Positions 52,881 to 61,148 of a DNA stretch of 64,000 nt are shown here, in pieces. A program made the translations under genes and the position numbers. The notes below the pieces were generated by a model, which ran no database searches, was not told the origin of the DNA, and saw only the letters and a program-made list of their open reading frames with translations. The first letter of the stretch is position 1. The number at the start of each line of letters is the position of its first letter. This DNA comes from an uncultured Verrucomicrobiota bacterium (GTDB lineage Bacteria; Verrucomicrobiota; Verrucomicrobiia; Limisphaerales; UBA9464): the NCBI GenBank assembly GCA_903907925.1, contig CAIVQB010000047.1, positions 17,399 to 81,398 on the forward strand. The letters are read 5' to 3'.

Positions 52881-55795
52881 ACTCCGTGCAATCAGGAGCC
52901 GGTCGAACCGACCTCTCGGTGAACCCCGGTGCAACCTCGTTCCTGGCTTGGTATTGGAGCGCCATTCTCCTGGTGGTTCGGTGGATCTTCGCGGCAGAAG
53001 GATCCAACTCGCCGGCAGGATGCCAGCGCTCCGGTAGCGTCATCGAGCGTCCCAACCTGCGACCACTCGTCCGGCTTGGCGCGGGTCGCGCTCCTCGAGC
53101 TGGAGTCGAATGCAGGAGGGGGAATCGATGGGTTCTCTGGCTGGCGGCGCTGTTGGGTTTGCAGGCGTCGCTGCGGGCGGAATGGATCTGGATCGAGGGC
53201 GAACAGGCGACGGCCAGTCGGATGAACGCTCATCCGTGGTACGACTCGATCCAAAAGGACGGTCTGTCGGGAGGCGCGTTGGCCTCCAATTTCCACGCCA
53301 CCCGCGACGGCGAAGCGGACTATCGATTCGAGGTGGCCGTCGCCGGTGACTTCGACTTGTGGATCCGGGCCAATCCGGTGGCCTCCCGACTTTCCTTTGT
53401 GCTGAACGGCGGTCCGGAAACCGCGGTGGATTTTCAATCCGGAGTTCGCGATTCGATCAACATTGCCGCGGACGGAAAACCGGATCTCCGATTCCTGGGC
53501 TGGGTTCGAGCCGGGCGTCATCACCTCGCGGCGGGCGCGAATCGCGTGACCTTTCGGATGACGAGCGCGAACAGCCATCATGGCTACCTGGATTGCTTCG
53601 TGTGGGTGAATGAACCATTCGAACCGCGGGGAGCGTTGAAACCGGATCAGCTCGCCGCGGAATTGAAACGGGTGTCGGCCGACAACGCTGGATGGTTTCC
53701 GTTTGCTCCGCCCGTCGATGGATTTGATCCACGCAGCGCCATTGATCTCCGTTCCCTCAACGAAAAGGTCGCCGGGGAGCATGGATTCATCGCGACTCGT
53801 GACGGTCATTTCATTCGTTCCGGCGACGGAGAAGCCGTGCGGTTCTGGGCAGTGAACGGTCCGCCGAACGAGGTGCGTTCCGGTGCGGATCTTTCGCGGT
53901 TGGCGCGGCGTCTCGCCAAGTACGGCGTCAATCTCGTCCGGGCCCACGGCGCCGTGTTTGATCGCAAGGGTGAACTGGATACGGCACGGGTCCGACGCCT
54001 GCGCGACATCGTTGCCGCGATGAAGTCAGAGGGCATCTACACTCATTTCTCGGTCTATTTTCCGCTGTGGCTGGATCCACCGCCGGGGACTCCGTGGTTG
54101 GAAGGATACGACGGTAAGAAACACGCCTTCGCGGCCCTGTTGTTCAATCCAGAGTTTCAAGATCACTACCGCCGTTGGTGGCAGGCGCTGCTGCTGTCGC
54201 CCGGACCGGATGGCCGGCGACTGGTGGATGAACCGGCGGTGTTCGGCCTGGAACTCCAAAACGAGGACTCACTCTTTTTCTGGACCTTCAGCCAACAGAA
54301 TCTGCCGGCCGAACAATGGGCGCGGATCGAGACCCAGTTCGGCGCCTGGCTGACAAAGAAGTATGGATCGATCGAGGCGGGACTCGGCAAGTGGGGCGGA
54401 GCGCGGCTTCCGTCCGATCATCCCGAGTCGGGTCGGGTCGGATTTCGCCCGCTGTGGAACATTGCCCACGAGCGGACCGCGCGCGATCGCGACACCGCGG
54501 CGTTCTTGTTGGAGGTCCAAACGGGGTTCTACCGCGATACTGTGGCCTATCTTCGCAAACTCGGGTTCAAGGGCGTCATCACCGCCTCGAACTGGACCAC
54601 TGCTGACAACCAAGCGTTGGGTCCGCTGGAGAAATGGAGCTACACCACCGGCGATTTCATCGATCGCCACGGCTATTTCGCCGGCACAGTGAAGGGAGAC
54701 TCGTCGGAATGGTCGATTCGCGAAGGGCACGTGTTTTCGAGCCGGAGCGCGTTGCGATTCGAGGGCGAGAAACCCGGCGGTGTCCGTTCGTTTGTTCATC
54801 CCGCGGCCGATGTGAAATACAACGGCCTGCCGTCGATGATTTCCGAAACCACGTGGAATCGGCCCAACCGGTTTCGTGGAGAAGCGCCGTTGTTCTTTGC
54901 CGCCTACGGTGCGCTTCAGGATTCGGACGCGATCGTGCACTTCGCCCTCGATGGCACCGAATGGTCGGTGAAACCGGGTTTCTTCATGCAGCCCTGGACG
55001 TTGATGGCACCGACCCAGTTCGGTCAGTTTCCGGCGGCGGCATTGATCTATCGGCGCGGATTGATCCGGACCGGCGACATGCTCGCGGACATTCGATTGT
55101 CGACGGCGGACCTTCTCGAATTGAAGGGAACACCGCTGCCACAGGATGCTGCCTTCGACGAATTGCGGCTCAAGGACGTTCCGGACGGCGCCGCACCCGC
55201 GCGGCCGGGATTGCAAATCGATCCGTTGATCCATTTTGCCGGCCGCACGCAGGTCGAACTTGGCGGGGAAGCCAGCCAGGCCACTGTCAAACCGCTGGCG
55301 GCGTTCATTGATCGGGCCGGCAAACGGGTGAAGAGCAGCACCGACGAGTTGCGTTTGGACTATGATGCCGGCGTGTTGGAACTGCGCGCCCCGTCAGCGC
55401 AGGGCGCACTCGGCAATCTGGGCGCGCGAGGCATGCTGAATCTGCCGGATCTGCGCCTGCAGTCGCCGATGGACCTCGTCCAGATCGTGGTGGTGTCGCT
55501 CGACGGACTCCCGATCGCGACTTCGCACCGGATGTTGCTCCAGGTGATGACCGAGGAGAAACCGACGGGCTGGAGTACGACACCCGCCGGTGATGGATTG
55601 GAACGCATCACGTCCATCGGTCACGATCCCTGGCTGATGCGACAGGTACGGGGAACCGTGGAGTTCAGGCGAATGGATGCAGGGACGTTGAAAGTGAGCC
55701 CGCTGGACTTGAACGGTATTCCGCGGCCGCCGACCGGTGACGCCCGCCGGATTGAACTGGTACCGGACGGTGTTTATTACCTGATCAATAAGTGA
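52877..55795 (+). CDS. secreted glycoside-hydrolase-like protein (family unassigned)
   Basis: The longest sensible product is 972 residues from the GTG overlapping the previous stop. Two hydrophobic N-terminal segments are visible; the second (WVLWLAALLGLQASLRAEW) looks like the real signal peptide, so translation may start later than annotated. Residues ~110-230 resemble a carbohydrate-binding beta domain. A TIM-barrel-like region follows: LARRLAKYGVNLVRAHGAVFD, EGIYTHFSVYFPLWLDPPPG, GLELQNEDSLFFW (candidate acid/base Glu near 458) and MISETTWNRPNRFRGE (candidate nucleophile Glu near 655). This is the retaining GH-A clan pattern, but I cannot assign a family. Coupled translation with a Gfo/Idh oxidoreductase supports a carbohydrate role. 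Confidence 0.72.
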   Translation: MNSVQSGAGRTDLSVNPGATSFLAWYWSAILLVVRWIFAAEGSNSPAGCQRSGSVIERPNLRPLVRLGAGRAPRAGVECRRGNRWVLWLAALLGLQASLRAEWIWIEGEQATASRMNAHPWYDSIQKDGLSGGALASNFHATRDGEADYRFEVAVAGDFDLWIRANPVASRLSFVLNGGPETAVDFQSGVRDSINIAADGKPDLRFLGWVRAGRHHLAAGANRVTFRMTSANSHHGYLDCFVWVNEPFEPRGALKPDQLAAELKRVSADNAGWFPFAPPVDGFDPRSAIDLRSLNEKVAGEHGFIATRDGHFIRSGDGEAVRFWAVNGPPNEVRSGADLSRLARRLAKYGVNLVRAHGAVFDRKGELDTARVRRLRDIVAAMKSEGIYTHFSVYFPLWLDPPPGTPWLEGYDGKKHAFAALLFNPEFQDHYRRWWQALLLSPGPDGRRLVDEPAVFGLELQNEDSLFFWTFSQQNLPAEQWARIETQFGAWLTKKYGSIEAGLGKWGGARLPSDHPESGRVGFRPLWNIAHERTARDRDTAAFLLEVQTGFYRDTVAYLRKLGFKGVITASNWTTADNQALGPLEKWSYTTGDFIDRHGYFAGTVKGDSSEWSIREGHVFSSRSALRFEGEKPGGVRSFVHPAADVKYNGLPSMISETTWNRPNRFRGEAPLFFAAYGALQDSDAIVHFALDGTEWSVKPGFFMQPWTLMAPTQFGQFPAAALIYRRGLIRTGDMLADIRLSTADLLELKGTPLPQDAAFDELRLKDVPDGAAPARPGLQIDPLIHFAGRTQVELGGEASQATVKPLAAFIDRAGKRVKSSTDELRLDYDAGVLELRAPSAQGALGNLGARGMLNLPDLRLQSPMDLVQIVVVSLDGLPIATSHRMLLQVMTEEKPTGWSTTPAGDGLERITSIGHDPWLMRQVRGTVEFRRMDAGTLKVSPLDLNGIPRPPTGDARRIELVPDGVYYLINK

Positions 55796-55857
55796 AATCG
55801 GTCACGCCCTGCCGATGGATACGGCCCCCCGGAGGAGTTGGCGCGATCTCTCGTGCG

Positions 55858-56092
55858 GAAATGGAACGGGCCTTCAGCCCTGGGATTCGAATGGGGGAGA
55901 AATGGGTCCTGGGGCGATGCCCCAGGCTGGTATGAATCGGGCCTTTGGCCCTGGGAAACGGGACCGTATTGAATGGGTTGAGGGTTTTGGATCCCGAGCG
56001 CCAACGGTGCGGTCCTATACCAGCCCGGGGCATCGCCCCGGGGTTCGATTCACATCATTTCGATAGGGCTGAAGGCCCGTCCCATCAACCCC
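55858..56092. repeat. family A palindromic repeats between convergent genes
   Basis: Elements GGGCCTTCAGCCC, CCTGGGGCGATGCCCCAGG, GGGCCTTTGGCCC, GAGCGCCAACGGTGCGGTCC, CCCGGGGCATCGCCCCGGG and GGGCTGAAGGCCC match those of the 7.4-11.5 kb region over 44 kb away. The remainder of 55796-56173 holds no gene. Their position between two convergent genes matches a dispersed intergenic family. Confidence 0.8.
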
Positions 56093-56173
56093 GATGGTGG
56101 GTGCAATACGCTGGCGTTGGTCCACGTTGCACCTAATCCAATCCGTGTCCTCCCCCTTCCGAATCGAACCGCC

Positions 56174-57673
56174 TCAATCCTTCCGATCGCCCGGCAACCG
56201 CGAGCGGATCGCATCGCGTCCGCCTTCGACGATTTCACCGCCGACATCGCCCAATCGCTTCGCATGACGGCGGAGGGATCGCACCGAGTCGCGGGTGATG
56301 CCGACCAGGGCGCGGGGGGTGAGGACGAGTTGGGCGGCGGTGGTGACGCTGAGCAACGGATTGAAGGTTCGCATGCCGCGCATCGTTCGCCAGACGGCTT
56401 CCGGCCCGTGCGCCGCCTCCTCGCGAACCCGGTCGAGCACGTGGATGCTCAGCAGGCACCCGAGCATTGAGAGGGCGAAGACGACGTGGAAGTTGTGGAG
56501 ATCCTGTCCGAGAAAACTGCCCATTGTCTCCGGCAACCAACGGAGCAGGGCACCTCCCACCAATGGTCCCAACGCGGTCAGGAAACTCGTCAATGCGACA
56601 AACACCGAGACATGCGGCGCTTTGTTGGCCGGGGCCAGCTTGAGCATGAGATTGAACTGGCAGAGTTGAAAACCCGCCGTCGTTCCACCGACGAGCAAAT
56701 AACAAAGGGCGACGTGCATCTGAAAGCGCGTCCCGGCGAGGCTCCACGAAACCAGGCCGATGAGCCCCCAGAACAGGGAACACACGTACAGGACCGGCTT
56801 CACTCCGAATCGATCGCTCAGGCGTCCCCATCCCCGCAGGGTCAGCAACGCACCGACGCCGGCGATGGCCGTGAGCCATCCGACATCGCCGACCGGCCGG
56901 TGCAGGATCTTTAACAGGAAAACCGGATAGAACGGTTGACCGAGGTTGAGGAAGAATCCCCACATCCCGATGAAGGCCGCGAGCACGAGATAGTTCCGAT
57001 CGCGGAAGGGCGTTGCGAGGTCGATCCAATTGGGCGGGGTCGGCGAGCGTTCGAGGACGGTTCGCGGAAAAGTCATCCGCGTGAAAAAGAAGAACCCGAT
57101 CATGCGCGCCGCAGCGGCGGCCACGAAGATCCAGCCGAAGACCATCAACGTTCCGCCGCCGCGTTGGGCGATCTGGCTCGCCGCGATCACCACCAGCAGG
57201 GTCCAGAATCCGAAGATCAGATTGCGCCGGCCGAAGTAGGTGCCGCTGATCCGCGCCGGCACCATTTCGGCAATGCTCGTCGACCACGCCACGGCGCAGA
57301 TGCAGTTGGCCAGAGTGCCGAGCGTGAGGATGAAACTGAATCCGACCGATCGAAGTCCTGGCGATGCCAATGGAAGTGCCGAGACGAACGCCCACGGAAG
57401 TGCGTTAAGGATGAAGGCGACGGATATGATCTGGTGCAGCGAAAAACGTCCTCGCAACCAGACGGTCAGCGCCGGTTGCACCAGGTTGCAAAGATGTGGA
57501 AGTGCCGCCATGAGGCCGACTGCGGCCGGTCCCCATCCAAGCGCGGACACCGCGAAGGCGATCACGAAGGGAAAACTCGGCATGGTCAGGTTCAGCATCG
57601 GCACGCTGAAGCTGGCCTCGATCGTCGAGTACTTGAGGGAGAGCAGGAGTTCCCGATGCCGCAGGCGGATCAT
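56174..57673 (-). CDS. MFS-family transporter
   Basis: The product is 499 residues with 11-12 predicted membrane helices, starting with NLTMPSFPFVIAFAVSALGWG and including GRRNLIFGFWTLLVVIAASQIA. A loop GRLSDRFGVKPVLYV between the middle helices matches the MFS signature (G-x-x-x-D-R-x-G). The C-terminal ~60 residues are a charged cytoplasmic tail. Substrate unknown. Its start overlaps the stop of the upstream zinc-ribbon gene (ATGA), so the two are coupled. The ATG at 57673 was preferred; longer frames overlap that gene. Confidence 0.82.
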   Translation of the reverse strand: MIRLRHRELLLSLKYSTIEASFSVPMLNLTMPSFPFVIAFAVSALGWGPAAVGLMAALPHLCNLVQPALTVWLRGRFSLHQIISVAFILNALPWAFVSALPLASPGLRSVGFSFILTLGTLANCICAVAWSTSIAEMVPARISGTYFGRRNLIFGFWTLLVVIAASQIAQRGGGTLMVFGWIFVAAAAARMIGFFFFTRMTFPRTVLERSPTPPNWIDLATPFRDRNYLVLAAFIGMWGFFLNLGQPFYPVFLLKILHRPVGDVGWLTAIAGVGALLTLRGWGRLSDRFGVKPVLYVCSLFWGLIGLVSWSLAGTRFQMHVALCYLLVGGTTAGFQLCQFNLMLKLAPANKAPHVSVFVALTSFLTALGPLVGGALLRWLPETMGSFLGQDLHNFHVVFALSMLGCLLSIHVLDRVREEAAHGPEAVWRTMRGMRTFNPLLSVTTAAQLVLTPRALVGITRDSVRSLRRHAKRLGDVGGEIVEGGRDAIRSRLPGDRKD

Positions 57674-57966
57674 CGCAGGAATTGGCTCAGGACTCCGTAC
57701 GCCACGATCAACAACAGGACCGCGCCGGTCGCGATCCAGATCCACGGAAGTCTCCGCCGCTGGCCGCCGCCGAATTCCTCCTCGGCAAAGGCATCGGCAT
57801 CGAACGGTTCATCGTCATCAGGAATTCCGAGGTTCTGCGCCCGGGCACGATCGCTCCATCCGGTCTCGGCATCCGCGCCGCAGTGGGGACACACGATTGC
57901 GCCTTCCGGCACCAGGGTGTCGCAGACGGGGCAGACGTCGGGGGTTTCAGATTCAGCGGAGGCCAT
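57670..57966 (-). CDS. small zinc-ribbon membrane protein
   Basis: The product is 98 residues. Residues ~11-31 are a zinc ribbon, CPVCDTLVPEGAIVCPHCGAD (two CxxC pairs). An acidic linker (PDDDEPFDADAFAEEEF) follows, and a single C-terminal transmembrane helix (LPWIWIATGAVLLLIVAYGVL). It is probably tail-anchored with a cytoplasmic zinc ribbon. It overlaps the MFS gene by 4 bp and so may help regulate or assemble that transporter; no function is known. Confidence 0.8.
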   Translation of the reverse strand: MASAESETPDVCPVCDTLVPEGAIVCPHCGADAETGWSDRARAQNLGIPDDDEPFDADAFAEEEFGGGQRRRLPWIWIATGAVLLLIVAYGVLSQFLR

Positions 57967-58211
57967 GAAAGTTGGCGGACCTGACCCGGCGAACATGGAC
58001 CGAAACCGGCCGACTCTCAACGCTGTTTGGAACGGGACTCGGTCTCTCCCCGTCGCAACCTCCCGGAAGCAAGGTGGTTGTATGTTGAACTTGGATCAAT
58101 GGGAGGCACGGCTCCAGATTCGCGTGATTGCGTAGGATCCCTGATTTCGTTCAGGCTCAACCGGAGTTGAACAATCAGACCGGTCCATCGGTCTGAGTTG
58201 ACCTTCTAAAC

Positions 58212-59999
58212 ATGCAACGACGAGACATGCGGATCTGGATGGGGTTGTTTCTGGCGCTGGCCAACGCACTGATCGGTGCGGCAGCGGCACCGACGACGGG
58301 AGAAGTGGGAGTCCTGACGCCCGAGGTCCCCAACTTCGCGCTGCTCGATCTTCAGGGGCGCATGCATGAACTCCGGCGTGCCCAGGGAAAGGCGGTGGTT
58401 CTGTTTTTTGTCGCCAACGATTGCCCGGTCGTTCGCCAGAATGTTTCCAAGATCCGCGATCTCCGCGAACGGCTCGCTCGCAAGGGCGTGGAATTCCTGC
58501 TCGTCAATGCGAGTCCGGCCGATGATTCGCGGGCGATCCAAAAGCAAATGATGGAACTCGGCGTCTGGCATCTGCCATTGCTCAAGGACGAGGTCCAGGG
58601 AATCACTCGCAAGCTCGGTGTCCGTCGCACCGCCGAGGTGGTCGCCATCAGCACCCACGATTGGTCTGTCTTCTATCGCGGTGCCATCGACGATCAGGTG
58701 GTGGAAGGTGCCGGCAAACCGCAGCCGACCGAGCGTTATCTCGAAACCGCGTTGAACCAGTTTCTCGACGGCAAACCGGTGACCTTGTCCCGGACGGCGA
58801 CCCGTGGATGTCTGCTCACCTTCGAAGGCGGCGACGTGGCGGAGAACACGCCCGTCTCGTATTCCCGTGAAATCGCGCCGCTGCTTCAGCGCAAGTGCGT
58901 CGGCTGCCACAGCCCCGGGAACATCGGCGATGGCGCGATGGTCAGCTATCGCAAGGTGAAGGGGATGTCGGCGACCATCGAGGAAGTGGTCCTCGGTCAT
59001 CGCATGCCGCCGTGGGATGCGGACCCGCATTTCGGTTCGTTCACCAACAACACCAGCCTGGCCGTGACCGAAGCGCAGACGTTGCTGCGCTGGATCCGCC
59101 AGGGTGCACCGCGCGGTGAGGGTGAGGATATTCTCGAAACGACACCGCCGCCCGCGCCCGCCGCTGAATGGCCGCTCGGCACGCCCGACATCGTCCTGCG
59201 GTTGCCGGCCACTCAGAAGATTCCCGCCACCGGCGTTCTCGACTACCGCCATATCGAAGTCCGCGCGGGCAACACCAACGAAGGATGGGTCGGCGCGATC
59301 TGGGTCAAACCCGGCAATCGAAAAGTCGTCCATCACGTCATCGCCCGGGTCAAAAACGGCGGGAACAAGGATCATCTTGGCGAACGCGAAATGTACGCCG
59401 GATGGGCGCCGGGATCGTCGCAGGGCTGGTTTCCCAAGGGCAGCGGCAAGAGGCTTCCGGCCAACGCGGTGTTCGATCTGGAACTCCACTACACCACCAA
59501 CGGATCCGAACAGACCGACGATTCCGAGATCGGTCTCTATCTGGTGCGCGAACCGGTTCAGCAGCGTTATGAATCAGTGCCGGTGGTGAACGCTCAATTC
59601 GAGATCCAGCCGGGTGATCCGGATTCGCAGGTGGAAGGGATGTATTGTTTCAAAAAGGCGGCGCTGCTCCACAGCGTCACTCCCCATATGCATCTGCGCG
59701 GACGTTGGATGAAGTTTGAGATTCTCTACCCCGATGGTCGCCGAGAAACCGTGTGCTCCGTTCCGCGCTACGATTTCAACTGGCAGTTGACCTACGCCTT
59801 GATCAAGCCCCTTCGGATTCCGGCGGGCACCTGGGTACGACTCTCGGGTGGGTACGATAACTCCGCCCGGAACCCCGCCAATCCCGGGCCGGACCGAATG
59901 ATTCACTGGGGCGAGCAATCGTGGGATGAAATGTTCCTCGGCTGGTACAACGTCACCTGGGATTTGCCCCCCGAAAAGACGACTGCCTCCGCGCGGTGA
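58212..59999 (+). CDS. exported redoxin-cytochrome c-copper monooxygenase-like fusion
   Basis: The product is 595 residues. A signal peptide (GLFLALANALIGAAA) is followed by an AhpC/TSA-like redoxin fold (about 35-185; FALLDLQGRMHELRRAQGKAVVLFFVANDCPVVRQ, with a single cysteine rather than CxxC), a cytochrome c haem motif CVGCH (about 229-233) with GHRMPPW as the distal methionine region, and a C-terminal domain like type II copper, ascorbate-dependent monooxygenases (about 320-590; VVHHVIARVK, LELHYTTNG, HSVTPHMHLRG). This three-part arrangement occurs in planctomycetes and verrucomicrobia and may carry electrons to a copper site; the substrate is unknown. It overlaps the next gene by GTGA. 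Confidence 0.85.
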   Translation: MQRRDMRIWMGLFLALANALIGAAAAPTTGEVGVLTPEVPNFALLDLQGRMHELRRAQGKAVVLFFVANDCPVVRQNVSKIRDLRERLARKGVEFLLVNASPADDSRAIQKQMMELGVWHLPLLKDEVQGITRKLGVRRTAEVVAISTHDWSVFYRGAIDDQVVEGAGKPQPTERYLETALNQFLDGKPVTLSRTATRGCLLTFEGGDVAENTPVSYSREIAPLLQRKCVGCHSPGNIGDGAMVSYRKVKGMSATIEEVVLGHRMPPWDADPHFGSFTNNTSLAVTEAQTLLRWIRQGAPRGEGEDILETTPPPAPAAEWPLGTPDIVLRLPATQKIPATGVLDYRHIEVRAGNTNEGWVGAIWVKPGNRKVVHHVIARVKNGGNKDHLGEREMYAGWAPGSSQGWFPKGSGKRLPANAVFDLELHYTTNGSEQTDDSEIGLYLVREPVQQRYESVPVVNAQFEIQPGDPDSQVEGMYCFKKAALLHSVTPHMHLRGRWMKFEILYPDGRRETVCSVPRYDFNWQLTYALIKPLRIPAGTWVRLSGGYDNSARNPANPGPDRMIHWGEQSWDEMFLGWYNVTWDLPPEKTTASAR

Positions 60000-61087
60000 C
60001 TTCAGGATCACCAACACCTTCAACCGCCCCAGCCGTTGTCGATCGACGGCGATGGTGGTTGAAGGTGACGGTGGGCCTGGTGGTGCTGCTCTTCGTGACG
60101 GGTTGGATCTGGAACGCGTGGCGGGGTCCGCGCGAGCCGGTTTATTCGGGGAAATACCTCTCAGAATGGTTGCTGCCGACGGATCCCGGCTTCGTCTGGT
60201 TGCCCACCGATGTCTACGGTCATATCCACGACGAGATGTGGGACAAGTTGATCGCGTTGGGAAAGCCGCAACCCGCTGCCATCGTCCCATCTCCGACTTC
60301 ATCGCCGACTCCCAATCCACCGGAACCACGACTCGGTCCGGAAGCCATTCCCTGGCTGGTCCGTTGGATGGCGGCTCAACCCACGGCGATGGATCATCTG
60401 GTGACCCACGTGGCTCCCTGGCTGCCACTTTCGGCCCGCCAATTCTTGTCGCGGTTTGATGATCGTCCGTGGACCGGCCGGGCCGGACGCTGGCAGGTGG
60501 CGGCGTATGAAGGCTTCGTCATTCTGCGAACCAACGCCGTTTCGGCCGTCCCGGCGTTGGCGCGATTAGTGGAACGGGAGGATGCAGAACTGCCGCTGGC
60601 ACTCAGCCTTGTCAGTCTTGGATCGGCAGGTGTCGAGGTCGTCGTTCACGCCCTCGAGGGTCCGTCATCGTCCCGGCGCGATACCGCGGCGCTGGCCCTG
60701 GGAATGACGGAATCGCGGGAGGCCATTCCTGCGTTGCTGCGTTGCGTGGAGAACGGTCACGCGAGTTATCATGTCCTCGGTGCCATCGGCCGCATAGAGC
60801 CGTTTCAACCCCGACTGGTGGCGCCTCTGATCCGGGTGTTGGAGACGCCTTCGACCCCGCCGGTGCGGGAAAATGATCAAATGATGGCAATTCTCCTTCT
60901 CGGATTGCAGGGAGCCACCGCGTCAAATGCCCTGCCGGTCCTGACCCGCCTGCACGCAGCGCTTTCATCGGAAGAAGCGGATGCCGAACGTCGGCTATTG
61001 CGACGAGTGATCCGCTCCATCTCGCCCGAGGTCGAGCGTCGACTTCCTCCGCCGGGCCCCCGGGACGACAGCGACGAATGGCCGTGA
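59996..61087 (+). CDS. membrane-anchored HEAT-like repeat protein
   Basis: The product is 363 residues starting at GTG (overlapping the upstream stop). One N-terminal transmembrane helix (LKVTVGLVVLLFVTGWIWNAW) is followed by a VYSGKYLSEWL segment typical of verrucomicrobial HEAT proteins, then alpha-helical repeats such as VSAVPALARLVEREDAELPLALSLVSLGSAGVEVVVHAL and AIPALLRCVENGHASYHVLGAIG. It is likely a periplasmic scaffold linked to the redoxin/cytochrome fusion by translational coupling. No catalytic motif. Confidence 0.75.
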   Translation: MTSGSPTPSTAPAVVDRRRWWLKVTVGLVVLLFVTGWIWNAWRGPREPVYSGKYLSEWLLPTDPGFVWLPTDVYGHIHDEMWDKLIALGKPQPAAIVPSPTSSPTPNPPEPRLGPEAIPWLVRWMAAQPTAMDHLVTHVAPWLPLSARQFLSRFDDRPWTGRAGRWQVAAYEGFVILRTNAVSAVPALARLVEREDAELPLALSLVSLGSAGVEVVVHALEGPSSSRRDTAALALGMTESREAIPALLRCVENGHASYHVLGAIGRIEPFQPRLVAPLIRVLETPSTPPVRENDQMMAILLLGLQGATASNALPVLTRLHAALSSEEADAERRLLRRVIRSISPEVERRLPPPGPRDDSDEWP

Positions 61088-61148
61088 GACGAAGGGGTGG
61101 CGACGACCGTCTTGCCTTCGGAAGGTGGAGCTGCATATTCCCTACAGG

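Noticed and set aside
53110..53349. An ATG-started plus-strand ORF within the glycoside-hydrolase-like gene
   Set aside because: It lies out of frame inside a much longer gene whose frame carries the signal peptide and domains.
56235..57395. A 386-residue reverse ORF in the MFS gene
   Set aside because: It is an alternative frame of the same strand, rich in Arg/Pro/Gly, with no membrane helices, while the MFS frame shows 11-12 helices.
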